The notes under the pieces were generated by a model, which made no database searches, had not been told where the DNA came from, and worked only from the letters and a program-made list of their open reading frames with translations. Below, one piece after another: positions 26,636 through 35,181 of a stretch of DNA of 64,000 nucleotides. Made by a program: the position numbers and the translations under genes. Position 1 is the stretch's first letter, and each line of letters begins with the position of its first letter. This DNA comes from CAZDQL01 sp964507325 (lineage in GTDB: Bacteria; Planctomycetota; UBA1135; GCA-002686595): positions 55,013 to 119,012 of the forward strand of contig CAZDQL010000005.1 in NCBI GenBank assembly GCA_964507325.1, given 5' to 3'.

Positions 26636-27068
26636 ACGGCGCAGACTCCGATCGATCGACGGCGAAGTCCGCCAGCCAGAGCGGCCCTCGCTCCCGGCTC
26701 TCCTCCACCCAGCGCCCCACCTGGTCGCGCACCTCCCGCGCAGGCTCGAACTCGAGCGCCTCCCACACCGCCGTGGCGGCGGCCGCCCCCATCACCGTCG
26801 GCGTGGTGATCCCCACGTCCCCCGCCAGCTCGGTGACGCGCACCGCACAGGGCAGGGCGCGGGCCACTCCGAGGGCGTAGCGCACTCCGGCCACCACCCC
26901 TTGCTCCCACGCCGCCAACGCCATCGGCGTGGGCCGTAGACGCCCGGGGAGCGGCAGGATGCGCACCTCCACCCCCGGCGACAACGCGTCCCAAGACAAC
27001 TCGACGGTGACTCGCGCTCCGGGCCGATGAACCAGCCCCGCGAGCCACTGCTCCTTCCCACTCGCCAT
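26634..27068 (-). CDS. Uncharacterised 144-residue protein, possibly EF-G domain IV-like
   Basis: No signal peptide or membrane segment. The pattern ARVTVELSWDALSPGVEVRI, then GVVAGVRYALGVARALPCAV and TPTVMGAAAATAVWEALE, recalls the beta-alpha-beta order of elongation factor G domain IV, with the helix that in EF-G reads A-F-K-I-A-G. The resemblance is weak and by eye only. The gene stands alone between the fusion gene and a metalloprotease gene. I cannot assign a function. Confidence 0.5.
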   Translation of the reverse strand: MASGKEQWLAGLVHRPGARVTVELSWDALSPGVEVRILPLPGRLRPTPMALAAWEQGVVAGVRYALGVARALPCAVRVTELAGDVGITTPTVMGAAAATAVWEALEFEPAREVRDQVGRWVEESRERGPLWLADFAVDRSESAP

Positions 27069-27148
27069 GGATCCCCTCCACCGGCCTCGGCCGGCTCTCC
27101 TCGGCTACCTTCATCGGCGCGAGGACGGCCCTGGGTGGAGGGGGAGTT

Positions 27149-30100
27149 TCACTCTCCGCCGGCGTCGCGAGCGTCCTGCTCTTCGAGGTCCTCCTCCGGG
27201 TCCTCCTCTGAAGCACGCCGCACCGGCGGGAGATCGCGCTCCGGCTGGCCGTGGTCCCGGAAGACGGTCAGCCAGTGCCCCAATCTGGCTCCGAAGCCCC
27301 CACCCGCCAGGCGGAAGGGGTGCGCCACGCGCACGATTCCGGCGGCGTCGACAAAGAGCAGCCAGCGCTTGTTCAGATCGGGGGAGTCGCGTCGGCCGGC
27401 GGGGGGGGATCCGTCGAAGGGGTGCCAGAGGATCAGGGGCGGCTGGGGGAAGAGGGCGGCCAGCTCGGCGGCCAGCGACTCGCGCAGCGACTCCTCCAGG
27501 GCCGCGGGGAGGGCGATCACCAGGGGCTGGGTGGGAGCGTCCCGCTCGATCGCCCGCGCGAGATCGCCGGCGGCGGAGCGCGCGCGGCGCGCGACCGCGC
27601 TGGAGGGCGCCGGGCCCTTCCCGGAGGGCGCCGGCATCGGGATCCAGAGCAGGAGGTTCCCGTTCGGCGCGGGCTCCAGTCCCCACACCGGGCGGTTCTC
27701 CAGGCCGTCGAAGTCGGGAGCGCTCCCCGCCTGCAGGTCCAGGGCCGTGGGCGGGAGCGCCGCGCGCCGGGCCAGTCGCGTGCGTTCGAGGCGCTCGATG
27801 CGCGGCCGCTCGACGCGGATCGCCCCGGAGCGGGTGGCGAAGCCGACGCGCCCCTCGATCGGCCGGCCGTCGACGGTGTGGTAGCTCGCGACCGGAACGC
27901 CTTCGATCGCCGCCCTCACCGACGCTCCGTCGACCACGAGCTCCAGGTCGAAGGCGGTGCGCCGCTGGCCGAAGTCGAAGCTCCCCGAGCGGGTCGAGCC
28001 CGCCAGCCCTCCGTCCCGCTCCCAGAGCCCCTGCAAGGACCAGTTGAGGGCCTCGAACTCGGGCTCCTCCTCACTCTCGCCGATGGCGTACATCACGTCG
28101 CCGGCGCTGAAGTTGAGCCGCAGGGAGGCGTCGCGGCGCAGGAAGCCGAAGATCACCGCGCCGGAGACGTAGGAGGTGGTGAGCTGGATGCGGGCGCGGA
28201 TGCGGTAGCTCCCGGGCCCCAGGTACTCCTCGCCGTGGACGAAGGCCATCCCGCCGCCGGAGCGGTCGTAGGATCCGCTGCCGGTGCGGGGCTTGCGCCG
28301 CCCGACGTGCAGGTCGCCGTCGCCATCCTCGTACCACAGGCCGGCGATCCGGCCCTCGTCGTAGTCCACCAGGCGGCTCTCCCCCCAACCTCGCGTCGAG
28401 AGGGGGCGCGCACCGCGGTCGAAGGGGTGGCGCTGGAGGGCTTCGTCGCCGGAGGCGGAGCCGATCTCCCTCGCCCCCAGCCAGCGGGCCAGGCGATCGT
28501 GGTCGGCGGCCAGGGCGGCGGCGGCGCGCAGGGCTCCCGCCTCGCGGTAGTCGCGGGCCGCCTCCTGCAAGGCGGCCAGCAGGGCTCGCGTCCTCACCAA
28601 GCGGCGCAGGAAGGGCGCGGGCTCGGTGACGGGACGCTCGGGGAAGTAGAGGGCGTGGTTCGCGACCCAGGCCGCCTCGGCGCAGGAGTTCCCCGGACGC
28701 GCGGCGAGCGCCTGGGCCAGGAGCTCGAGGCAGCGGGGCTCGCGCAGGTCGCAGGCCAGGGCCCACACCAGGCCGTGCACCCCCTCCTCGACCCAGTCCG
28801 CGTCGAGCAGGGTGCGGGCCGCCACCAGCGCCTGACCTTGGCCGAAGAAGGGCTCGCAGCGTCGCGGTTGCCAGGTCCAGGTCGGCTCGTCGTAGACGTA
28901 GGGCTGGCTGCCGGCGGAGGGGACCTGTCCGGTGTAGCGGGAGAGCCAGGACGCGCGCGACTTCCAGTGGAAGCCCTTCAGGAACCCGGCCCACCCCTGC
29001 GCGAACTCCGACAGGCTCTCTGGACGCCCCTCACGTCCGTCGCAGAAGCAGCGCTCGAAGAAGGCCCGGGGGTCTCGAGCGCCGTCGCGGGCGTTCTCCA
29101 TGAAGTGCTGCAGGCGCTCCCGGTAGAGGAACGCCCCGTCCACCTCCCAGGTGTGCAGGTAGACGTAGAGGGCGTAGCCGGCGGAGTAGTTCTCGCGGTA
29201 GTCCTCGACCCCCCCCACCAGCTCGGCGAGCTTCGCCTCGCTCCCCCAGCCCTTGACGTACACCCCCTCGATGGTGCCGAAGAGGACGTGACGCACCACG
29301 AACTCGCGGTCGGTGGCGGCGCCGTAGGCCGCACCGGTCCAGACCGCCTTCCCCTCGGCCAACCAGGAGGGGATGCCGGGGTAGATCGCCCCGTCGAAGC
29401 GGTGCGTCAGCTCGTGGGTGATGCCGTGCCCCAAGCCCTCGATCGTCCCCTGGGCGAAGCGCATCACCGTCGTGTCCCCCCCCTGGAAGCCACCGGCCCA
29501 CCAGAAGGGGGCACCCTCCGACTCGAGGCCCGCGGACTTGGGCACCACGCGCACCAGTCCGGGGCGGCCGACGAAGGGATCGCGTCCGAACCAATCGGCG
29601 AGGCGCTGGTGGTGCAGCTCGACCGTCTCCGCCACGCCGAGCAGGGTCTCGAAGCCGCAGTCGGTTTCGATGCGGTACCAGCCGTTGGGTGAGAGGGCGA
29701 CCCCCGGACGCGCGAAGCTGGAGTGCTCGCGGGTGAAGGCCTCCCCCTCCTCGGAGCTGAGCCACTCGAGGTCTTCGAGGCTCCAGGGGGTGCCCACCTC
29801 CCGCGCCACCCGCTTGCGGGCGCGCTCCAGGCCGGCGGCGGCGGAGCGGCCGAGGGCCTTCATCCCGGAAGGGCGCGGACCCTCCAGGTCCTTGAAGCCC
29901 GCCTGCACCACCAGCCCGTGGAGGGTGCGTGCGGCGCGCAGGCCCAGCTCGGTCCTCCCTCCGGCGAGGGAGTCCTTCATCAGGCGCTCCAAGGCCTCGA
30001 GCACCGACCGGTGGAAGCGGTCGGGCAGCTCGAGACCCACCGGGAGTCGGGGATCGAGGGCCTCCTCGAGGGCCGGCGATTTCCGGGCCAGCTCGCGCGC

Positions 30101-30544
30101 CAAGCGCCCGGCCCAATCGGCGATCAGGAACTCCTCGCTGCGGCGCAAGCCGGCCTTGGCGCGCACCGAGCAGAGCCCCGCCAGCTCCTGCGCCGCGGCC
30201 GCGCGCGCGCCCGCGATCGCCAGGGGGTGCTCCAGGTCCGCCAAGCGGCGGCGCGCGTCGGGGGCGAGCTTCACGCGCCCCTGGGGATCCGCGGCGGCGT
30301 CGCACCAGTCGTGGGTCCAGAGGATGCGCGCGTCCTCGTCCTCCTCGAGGGTGCCGAACACCCGCAGCATCAAGCCCGCGTCGAAGGGTGCCAGCTCGAG
30401 GGCGCGGCGGAAGTGGCGGTTGGCGTCGCTGAGGCGCCCCTGCTCCAGGGCGAGCTCGGCGGCGGCGACCGGAGCCGCGATCCGCTCCTCCTCCTGGCGG
30501 GGCGACGGCAGGAGGACGAGCAGCGATGTGAGGAGCGCGATCAT
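27149..30544 (-). CDS. Large exported gluzincin-type metalloprotease with C-terminal beta-sandwich and thioredoxin-like region
   Basis: A 1131-residue protein. The signal peptide (MIALLTSLLVLLPSPRQEEE) precedes a helical/TPR-like N-terminus (DANRHFRRALELAPFDAGLM). Near residue 375 lies the zinc motif HGITHELTHRFDG (HExxH), with a probable third ligand in PSWLAEGKAVWTG, as in peptidase-MA-like (PF13485) proteins. Around residues 780-930 a concanavalin/LamG-like segment (YEDGDGDLHVGRR, GSYRIRARIQLTTSYVSG) follows. The end (NKRWLLFVDAAGIVRVAHPF) is thioredoxin-like. The substrate is unknown, and secretion to the periplasm or outside is expected. It is divergent from the ChaN gene across a 52-bp region with a symmetric promoter core. 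Confidence 0.72.
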   Translation of the reverse strand: MIALLTSLLVLLPSPRQEEERIAAPVAAAELALEQGRLSDANRHFRRALELAPFDAGLMLRVFGTLEEDEDARILWTHDWCDAAADPQGRVKLAPDARRRLADLEHPLAIAGARAAAAQELAGLCSVRAKAGLRRSEEFLIADWAGRLARELARKSPALEEALDPRLPVGLELPDRFHRSVLEALERLMKDSLAGGRTELGLRAARTLHGLVVQAGFKDLEGPRPSGMKALGRSAAAGLERARKRVAREVGTPWSLEDLEWLSSEEGEAFTREHSSFARPGVALSPNGWYRIETDCGFETLLGVAETVELHHQRLADWFGRDPFVGRPGLVRVVPKSAGLESEGAPFWWAGGFQGGDTTVMRFAQGTIEGLGHGITHELTHRFDGAIYPGIPSWLAEGKAVWTGAAYGAATDREFVVRHVLFGTIEGVYVKGWGSEAKLAELVGGVEDYRENYSAGYALYVYLHTWEVDGAFLYRERLQHFMENARDGARDPRAFFERCFCDGREGRPESLSEFAQGWAGFLKGFHWKSRASWLSRYTGQVPSAGSQPYVYDEPTWTWQPRRCEPFFGQGQALVAARTLLDADWVEEGVHGLVWALACDLREPRCLELLAQALAARPGNSCAEAAWVANHALYFPERPVTEPAPFLRRLVRTRALLAALQEAARDYREAGALRAAAALAADHDRLARWLGAREIGSASGDEALQRHPFDRGARPLSTRGWGESRLVDYDEGRIAGLWYEDGDGDLHVGRRKPRTGSGSYDRSGGGMAFVHGEEYLGPGSYRIRARIQLTTSYVSGAVIFGFLRRDASLRLNFSAGDVMYAIGESEEEPEFEALNWSLQGLWERDGGLAGSTRSGSFDFGQRRTAFDLELVVDGASVRAAIEGVPVASYHTVDGRPIEGRVGFATRSGAIRVERPRIERLERTRLARRAALPPTALDLQAGSAPDFDGLENRPVWGLEPAPNGNLLLWIPMPAPSGKGPAPSSAVARRARSAAGDLARAIERDAPTQPLVIALPAALEESLRESLAAELAALFPQPPLILWHPFDGSPPAGRRDSPDLNKRWLLFVDAAGIVRVAHPFRLAGGGFGARLGHWLTVFRDHGQPERDLPPVRRASEEDPEEDLEEQDARDAGGE

Positions 30545-30563
30545 GATCGGGCGACTTAGGAGC

Positions 30564-30571
30564 TAGGATAC
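30564..30571. promoter_or_regulatory. Symmetric -10 core TAGGATA for divergent genes
   Basis: TAGGAT on the plus strand (30564-30569) and TATCCT on the minus strand (30571-30566) overlap in the middle of the 52-bp gap between the metalloprotease and ChaN genes. The same TAGGATA core drives thiC at 52378-52384. One core could serve both directions. Confidence 0.45.
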
Positions 30572-30596
30572 GCCTCCCCCCCACGAAGGCGACACC

Positions 30597-31469
30597 ATGC
30601 ACAAGGCCCTCCCCCTCCTCGCCCCCCTCGCCCTCCTCTGCCTGGGCGCCTGCTCCACCCTCGGCAGCGACCGCTGGAACGCCATCGACACCCGCGACGG
30701 GAGGCGGGTGGATCTGGAGCAGATGGCGGACCATCTGGCGGGCTACGACGTGGTCTTCCTGGGGGAGGAGCACGACAACGACGTGGGACACCGCCTGCAG
30801 CTCGAGCTGACCGAGCTCCTGCTCGAGCGCCGCGGGGAGCTGGTCGTCTCCCTCGAGCAGTTCGAGCGGGACGCCCAGGACCAGCTCGATCTGTACCTGC
30901 GCGGTGCCATCGACGAGCAGCGCTTCCTGGCGAACGCCCGCCCCTGGGGCAACTACGCCGAGCACTACCGGCCGGTGGTCGAGCTGGCCCGCGAGCGCGG
31001 CCTGAAGGTGGTGGCGGCCAACGCGTACCGCCCCTTGGCGAGCCGCGTCTCCAAGCAGGGACTGGCCTCGGTCGCCGGCGATCCCTGGGCCGCGGCCTGG
31101 GTCGACGCGGGCCCGGGTGCCTACCGGGACAAGTTCACCGCGCTCATGGGCGGGCACGCCGAGTCCATGGGGGCCAGGATGGGCCGCTTCTTCGCGGCCC
31201 AGTGCCTGAAGGACGACACCATGGCGGAGAGCATCGCGCGCCTCTTCCCCCCCGGCGACCCCGATCCGCCCCTGGTGGTGCACTGGTGCGGCAGGTTCCA
31301 CTCCGACGAGTACCTGGGCACCGTCGAACGACTGGCGCGGCGCCGCGGCAACCTCTCGTTGGCGGTGGTGTCGATGGTCTCGGAGGGCTCGCAGACGCGC
31401 GAGCTCACCGAGGAGGAGCGCGGCTTGGGGGACTACGTCTGGCTGGTCCCCCCGATGAAGCAGGAGTAG
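30597..31469 (+). CDS. ChaN family lipoprotein
   Basis: A 290-residue protein. Lipobox LGAC near residue 19. The ChaN/haem-binding-uptake Tiki-like fold (PF04187) is shown by VVFLGEEHDNDVGHRLQLEL, VVSLEQFERDAQDQLDLYL, RGLKVVAANAYRPLASRVSK, and the C-terminal VHWCGRFHSDEYLGTVERL. In Campylobacter ChaN binds haem as a dimer; the wider family includes membrane-bound proteases. Conserved Glu/His residues (GEEH, HWCGRFH) are intact. It is probably anchored to the membrane facing the periplasm. Confidence 0.85.
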   Translation: MHKALPLLAPLALLCLGACSTLGSDRWNAIDTRDGRRVDLEQMADHLAGYDVVFLGEEHDNDVGHRLQLELTELLLERRGELVVSLEQFERDAQDQLDLYLRGAIDEQRFLANARPWGNYAEHYRPVVELARERGLKVVAANAYRPLASRVSKQGLASVAGDPWAAAWVDAGPGAYRDKFTALMGGHAESMGARMGRFFAAQCLKDDTMAESIARLFPPGDPDPPLVVHWCGRFHSDEYLGTVERLARRRGNLSLAVVSMVSEGSQTRELTEEERGLGDYVWLVPPMKQE

Positions 31470-31673
31470 TCCTCCCGCATCTTCCGCGGGGGGGGCCTTC
31501 GCCGACAGGGGCGGAGGATCGCGCTTTCCTGTCTCCGGTGTGTCCCGCCGGCAATCCAGACAGCGGGGGCCCTGGGTCGGAAACGAAATCCCATCTAAGG
31601 TCACCGCCCGTCTGGAGAGCGGCACCCAGCGAGTCGCTCTCGATCGGGGCAGAAACACCTGAGGGGATTCGCG

Positions 31674-34094
31674 ATGAAGGTGATCGAACGGCGTGGGGTA
31701 TTGGGGATCTGTGTGGCGCTCTTCTGCGCGCCCAGCCTGCAGGCCGATCCGCCCGGCAGTCGTCCGCCGGACCAGGACCAGACGGCACAGCTCACCCTGC
31801 GCCTCCCCGAGGAGGGCTCCTTCCTGTTGCGCGGCACGCTCCCCGTCCCCCGCGGCACGGTCGTGGAGGGGAAGGGGCTGACTCCCCTCTCGATCCTGGC
31901 ACCGGACGGGACGGCACTCCCCACCCAGGTCGAGGTGGTCAGCCGCTATCCGGCGCGCACCGACGGAGCCGACGTGGTCGAGGTGATCGCCCGGGTCGAG
32001 CGCCCGGCGGGGAGGACCCCGGGGGAGCGGGTCAGCTACGCCGTCGCTCCGCGCGCGCAGACGGAGGGGTCGCCCCAGCTGCACCGGGCGGTGGCGGAGC
32101 TCCTGGCAGCCGAGGGGGGGCTCGTCCTGCACAGCGCCGACGTCTGGGGCCACCGCTACGCCGCCGACCTGGGCGCTGCCCTGCGCGACCCGTCCGAGTA
32201 CGGGGTGCGGCGGGAGGGATCCCTGGTGCGCGAGCTCGCGGTGCACCGCTTGGTCCTGCCCGAGCATCCCGTCGGGGGAGAGCGCGGCACCCTGCCGCAC
32301 ATGATGGGCGTGCACGCCTGGCTCACGACCTACGACCGCGAGGGCTTCGTGACCCTGGACCTGCACGTGCACAACGGCCTGCACGGCCTGGATCCCGACG
32401 ACCCGCGGGACGACCTGCTCGATCGGCTGTACTTCGATCGTCTCTCCCTGGCGCTGCCCCCGGGGTGGCGCGTCCTGCACACCTTCGAGCATCCCGCGAT
32501 CGGGGCGACCGTCGCCGCGGGAGGCTTCGAGGAGCACAGCCTCTTGAAGCCGCGCGGGAAGAGCCTCTACCTCATGCCACGCCAGTCGCGCTTCATCCGC
32601 CGCCTGGCGATCGCCCTGCCGAGGTGGGAGGAGCGCGCGCGCTCCTGCCTCGACGGGCACTGGCTCGGCTTCTGCGAAGCGGGCTTCGCCCCCAGCGGCG
32701 GGCCCCTGTGGTCCTGGTGGAATCGATCCACGGCGCGCTACTTCCCCCAGCGCCACCGGCTGCCGACCCTCGACCACCTGGGCCTCGAGTCCCTGCGCGA
32801 CGACCTCGCCGCGGAGCTGGCCAAGCGCGAGAACCAGATCGCGGCCGGCGCTGCGGGAACCTACCCCCTGCTCTCCCCCGGCCTGGGCTGGGCCCACCCC
32901 TGGGGGGTGGGCTACCAGGGCATGACGGGCGGGGACGAGATCAATCCCTGGGACGGGGTGTGCACCGCGGCGGCCGCTTCCCGGGAGGGCTACCGGTTGG
33001 CCCAACTCGTGGCGCGCGCCTACGCGGACCGCCAGCCGACCGCCCTCTACGCAGCGGGGGGACGACACACGCAGGTGGAGGACATCTTGGTGAACGGGCC
33101 GAACGGCCCCTACGCCTTCGCCGAGTTCTTCATCCGGCCCGGCCCCACCTGGGGCTTCGCCGACGCTCCGGACTCCCAGAGCAAGGCCGCCGTGCGCCTG
33201 GGGCGCCACCCGCGCTGGGCGAACTTGCTCTTGGGCTTCATGCCGATCGATCTGCAGCACTACGTGCGCTGGACGCGCAACCTGAAGGTGCTCGCATGGC
33301 TGGGCAACGACTCCCTCTCGCGACACCTCCTGATCGCCTCCGCCGAGGTCTTCCACCTCTCCTTCCACCGCTACCCCGTGGGGGCCTGGGGCTGGGTGCC
33401 GGGGACGGGGCTCCTGGCGCGGCAGAAGCTGGTCGCCGCCGACCCGGGCCAGGGGGTCGACCTGGGCCGGGGAGAGGCCTGGGGTCTGGACGCGGCGGCG
33501 GCGGCCTACTCCCTGGCGGATGACCGTTGGCGCGAGCGCGCCCTGCCCTGGTTCGAGGCGATCGCGGAGGTCTTCGTCCGGGGGCAGTCGACCTGCACCG
33601 GCAACATCCAGGCGACCCACATCCACAAGGTCCTGGGCGGGCGCTTCCGGGTGCGGCGCGCGAACGAGTCCGGCTTCCTCGATCACGCCCTGGTGGGCAC
33701 GATCGAGAGCGTCTTCCGCGGGAGGGACGAGCGGCGCGCCCGGGAGCTGGACCGTGTGATCGTGGGCTCGGTGAGGGCGGGCACCCGGCGCCCCTTCTGG
33801 AGCGAGGGGCACACGGCGGTGTGGGTGACGGTGGGCGTCTCCCCCGCCGACCCGACCTTCGACGAGTACTGCACGCGCACGCCGCCCAGCGCCTTCGAGG
33901 AGTACCTCACCACCGAGCACTCCTGGTCCTCCCTGGCCTACGCCTGGGAGCGCACCGGCGACCGGTACTTCCTCGAGCGCGCCGCCCAGCTCGCGGGGGG
34001 GAACCTCTGGACGACCCTGCACGAGCAGGGTCTGAAGGAGCTCGAGGACCGGGCGGCGATGCTGGCCCTGATCCAGGTGCTCGGGGACCAGTAG
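31674..34094 (+). CDS. Large exported protein A, paralogue of the 36898 gene
   Basis: An 806-residue protein. The signal peptide is GVLGICVALFCAPSLQA. The N-terminal ~200 residues are beta-rich; the rest is helical with many Trp and is consistent with an alpha/alpha-toroid as in polysaccharide lyases or hydrolases. Blocks shared with the second copy are LDLHVHNGLHGLD, MPRQSRFIRRL, SPGLGWAHPWGV, YQGMTGGDEIN, DRQPTALY, PIDLQHYVRWTRNLKVLAWL and GQSTCTGN. The acidic/His motifs LHVHNG and GGDEIN could be active-site elements. I know no named family with this set. It is followed by SGNH and MBOAT genes, which suggests an extracellular acylated polysaccharide as substrate. Confidence 0.65.
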   Translation: MKVIERRGVLGICVALFCAPSLQADPPGSRPPDQDQTAQLTLRLPEEGSFLLRGTLPVPRGTVVEGKGLTPLSILAPDGTALPTQVEVVSRYPARTDGADVVEVIARVERPAGRTPGERVSYAVAPRAQTEGSPQLHRAVAELLAAEGGLVLHSADVWGHRYAADLGAALRDPSEYGVRREGSLVRELAVHRLVLPEHPVGGERGTLPHMMGVHAWLTTYDREGFVTLDLHVHNGLHGLDPDDPRDDLLDRLYFDRLSLALPPGWRVLHTFEHPAIGATVAAGGFEEHSLLKPRGKSLYLMPRQSRFIRRLAIALPRWEERARSCLDGHWLGFCEAGFAPSGGPLWSWWNRSTARYFPQRHRLPTLDHLGLESLRDDLAAELAKRENQIAAGAAGTYPLLSPGLGWAHPWGVGYQGMTGGDEINPWDGVCTAAAASREGYRLAQLVARAYADRQPTALYAAGGRHTQVEDILVNGPNGPYAFAEFFIRPGPTWGFADAPDSQSKAAVRLGRHPRWANLLLGFMPIDLQHYVRWTRNLKVLAWLGNDSLSRHLLIASAEVFHLSFHRYPVGAWGWVPGTGLLARQKLVAADPGQGVDLGRGEAWGLDAAAAAYSLADDRWRERALPWFEAIAEVFVRGQSTCTGNIQATHIHKVLGGRFRVRRANESGFLDHALVGTIESVFRGRDERRARELDRVIVGSVRAGTRRPFWSEGHTAVWVTVGVSPADPTFDEYCTRTPPSAFEEYLTTEHSWSSLAYAWERTGDRYFLERAAQLAGGNLWTTLHEQGLKELEDRAAMLALIQVLGDQ

Positions 34095-34127
34095 GCGCAG
34101 GCAACCCGCCCGGTCCCGGGATGCGAC

Positions 34128-34149
34128 CCCCTCCCCGCGCGGGGAGGGG
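34128..34149. terminator. 22-bp perfect GC inverted repeat
   Basis: CCCCTCCCC-GCGC-GGGGAGGGG forms a very stable hairpin in the 79-bp gap after protein A and before the SGNH gene, ending 8 nt before the TAGACT promoter box. It may be a terminator or an mRNA 3'-end stabiliser; no T-tract follows. Confidence 0.45.
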
Positions 34150-34156
34150 CATGAGG

Positions 34157-34162
34157 TAGACT
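34157..34162 (+). promoter_or_regulatory. -10-like TAGACT box before the SGNH gene
   Basis: TAGACT ends 11 nt before the ATG at 34174, the same hexamer as before the sensor kinase gene at 19186. It would drive the SGNH-MBOAT pair. Confidence 0.45.
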
Positions 34163-34173
34163 TCGCCCCGTCG

Positions 34174-35178
34174 ATGGATCCCCGCCCCTTCCGCGTCCTG
34201 CTGTGGACGGGCCTCTTCCTCCTGGCAGTCGAGCTGATCCTCGAGGTGCGCGCCGCCCGGCGGGGCTGGGAAGCGTTGTTCCTCGGTCGTGAGATCGGCT
34301 GGCAGCACGAGGGAGACGACCGTTTCGGACCCACCCCAGCCTTCCCCTTCCGCAGTCTCGCCGTGCCCCGCGAGCGGCGCACGGGGGTGCTCAGGGTCTG
34401 GGTCGCCTCCTCCTCCTACGGGGAGGATTCTCCCCTGCCCCCCGCGGAGATCTTCCCCTGCCGCCTGGCCGAGGTGCTCAGCGCGGAGGGGCGCAAGGCC
34501 GAGGTCCTCAACGCCAGTCGAGCGGGGCTCAACGTGGTCAGCAACAGCGCGGAGCTGCGCGAGCGGGGCCCGGACTGGCGTCCCGACCTGGTGTTGCTCT
34601 ACCAGATGTCCAACGACATCGACCTGCTCTCCGAGCAGCGCGCCGCGCTGGCCTCCCTCGGCGAGGGAGCGGCACCGGGGCAGGGTGAGGCGGCCGAGGG
34701 TCCCTCTCGCATCGCGCGCCTGGCGGAGCAGCTCACCGTCTACAAGCACCTGAAGACGCAGGTCACCTCCAGGCTGGCCCTCGGCCGTCCTCTGCTGGAG
34801 AGGCTGGGCGCGGCCGAGCTCGAGGCCTACCGCGGCTGGGTGCGCGACTTCCTGACGGCGGCGCGGGAGGTGGGTGCCGAGCCGGTGCTGGCGACCTTCG
34901 CCGCCGCCCACCGCCTCGATCAGATCGACGGCGTTCCGACGGAGATCGTCCAGCAGCTCCTGGCGATGAACGTCGAGCTCTCGCTCGAGGGATGGCTGCA
35001 GAGCGTCGCCGATCTGAACGCCGTGCTGCGCCAGTTGGCGCGGGAGGAGGAGGTGACGCTGATCGATCTGGCGGCCGAGTTCGGGGGGCGCGACGAGCTC
35101 TTCCGAGACCTCTGGCACTTCACCCCCGAGGGTCACGCCCTGGTGGCCGAGACGATCGCGCGCGCGCTGGCGCAGTAG
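34174..35178 (+). CDS. SGNH-type acyl esterase/transferase partner of MBOAT
   Basis: A 334-residue protein. An N-terminal membrane anchor (VLLWTGLFLLAVELILEV) precedes an SGNH fold: Ser in VWVASSSYGEDS, Asn in YQMSNDIDLLS, and Asp/His in DLWHFTPEGHAL. In alginate- or cellulose-acetylation systems such an exported SGNH protein works with a membrane-bound MBOAT acyltransferase to put acetyl groups on sugars. The MBOAT gene follows after 3 nt, so the pair is probably co-translated. Confidence 0.78.
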   Translation: MDPRPFRVLLWTGLFLLAVELILEVRAARRGWEALFLGREIGWQHEGDDRFGPTPAFPFRSLAVPRERRTGVLRVWVASSSYGEDSPLPPAEIFPCRLAEVLSAEGRKAEVLNASRAGLNVVSNSAELRERGPDWRPDLVLLYQMSNDIDLLSEQRAALASLGEGAAPGQGEAAEGPSRIARLAEQLTVYKHLKTQVTSRLALGRPLLERLGAAELEAYRGWVRDFLTAAREVGAEPVLATFAAAHRLDQIDGVPTEIVQQLLAMNVELSLEGWLQSVADLNAVLRQLAREEEVTLIDLAAEFGGRDELFRDLWHFTPEGHALVAETIARALAQ

Positions 35179-35181
35179 ACC

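Noticed and set aside
26629..27216. Longer minus-strand frame overlapping the 144-residue gene
   Set aside because: It is a different frame with Arg/Ala-rich low complexity and no motif; the 144-residue frame has normal strand-helix patterning.
29031..34382. A 1783-codon minus-strand frame spanning several genes
   Set aside because: It lies antisense to the ChaN and paralogue A genes, which have signal peptides and conserved motifs, and shows only low-complexity composition.
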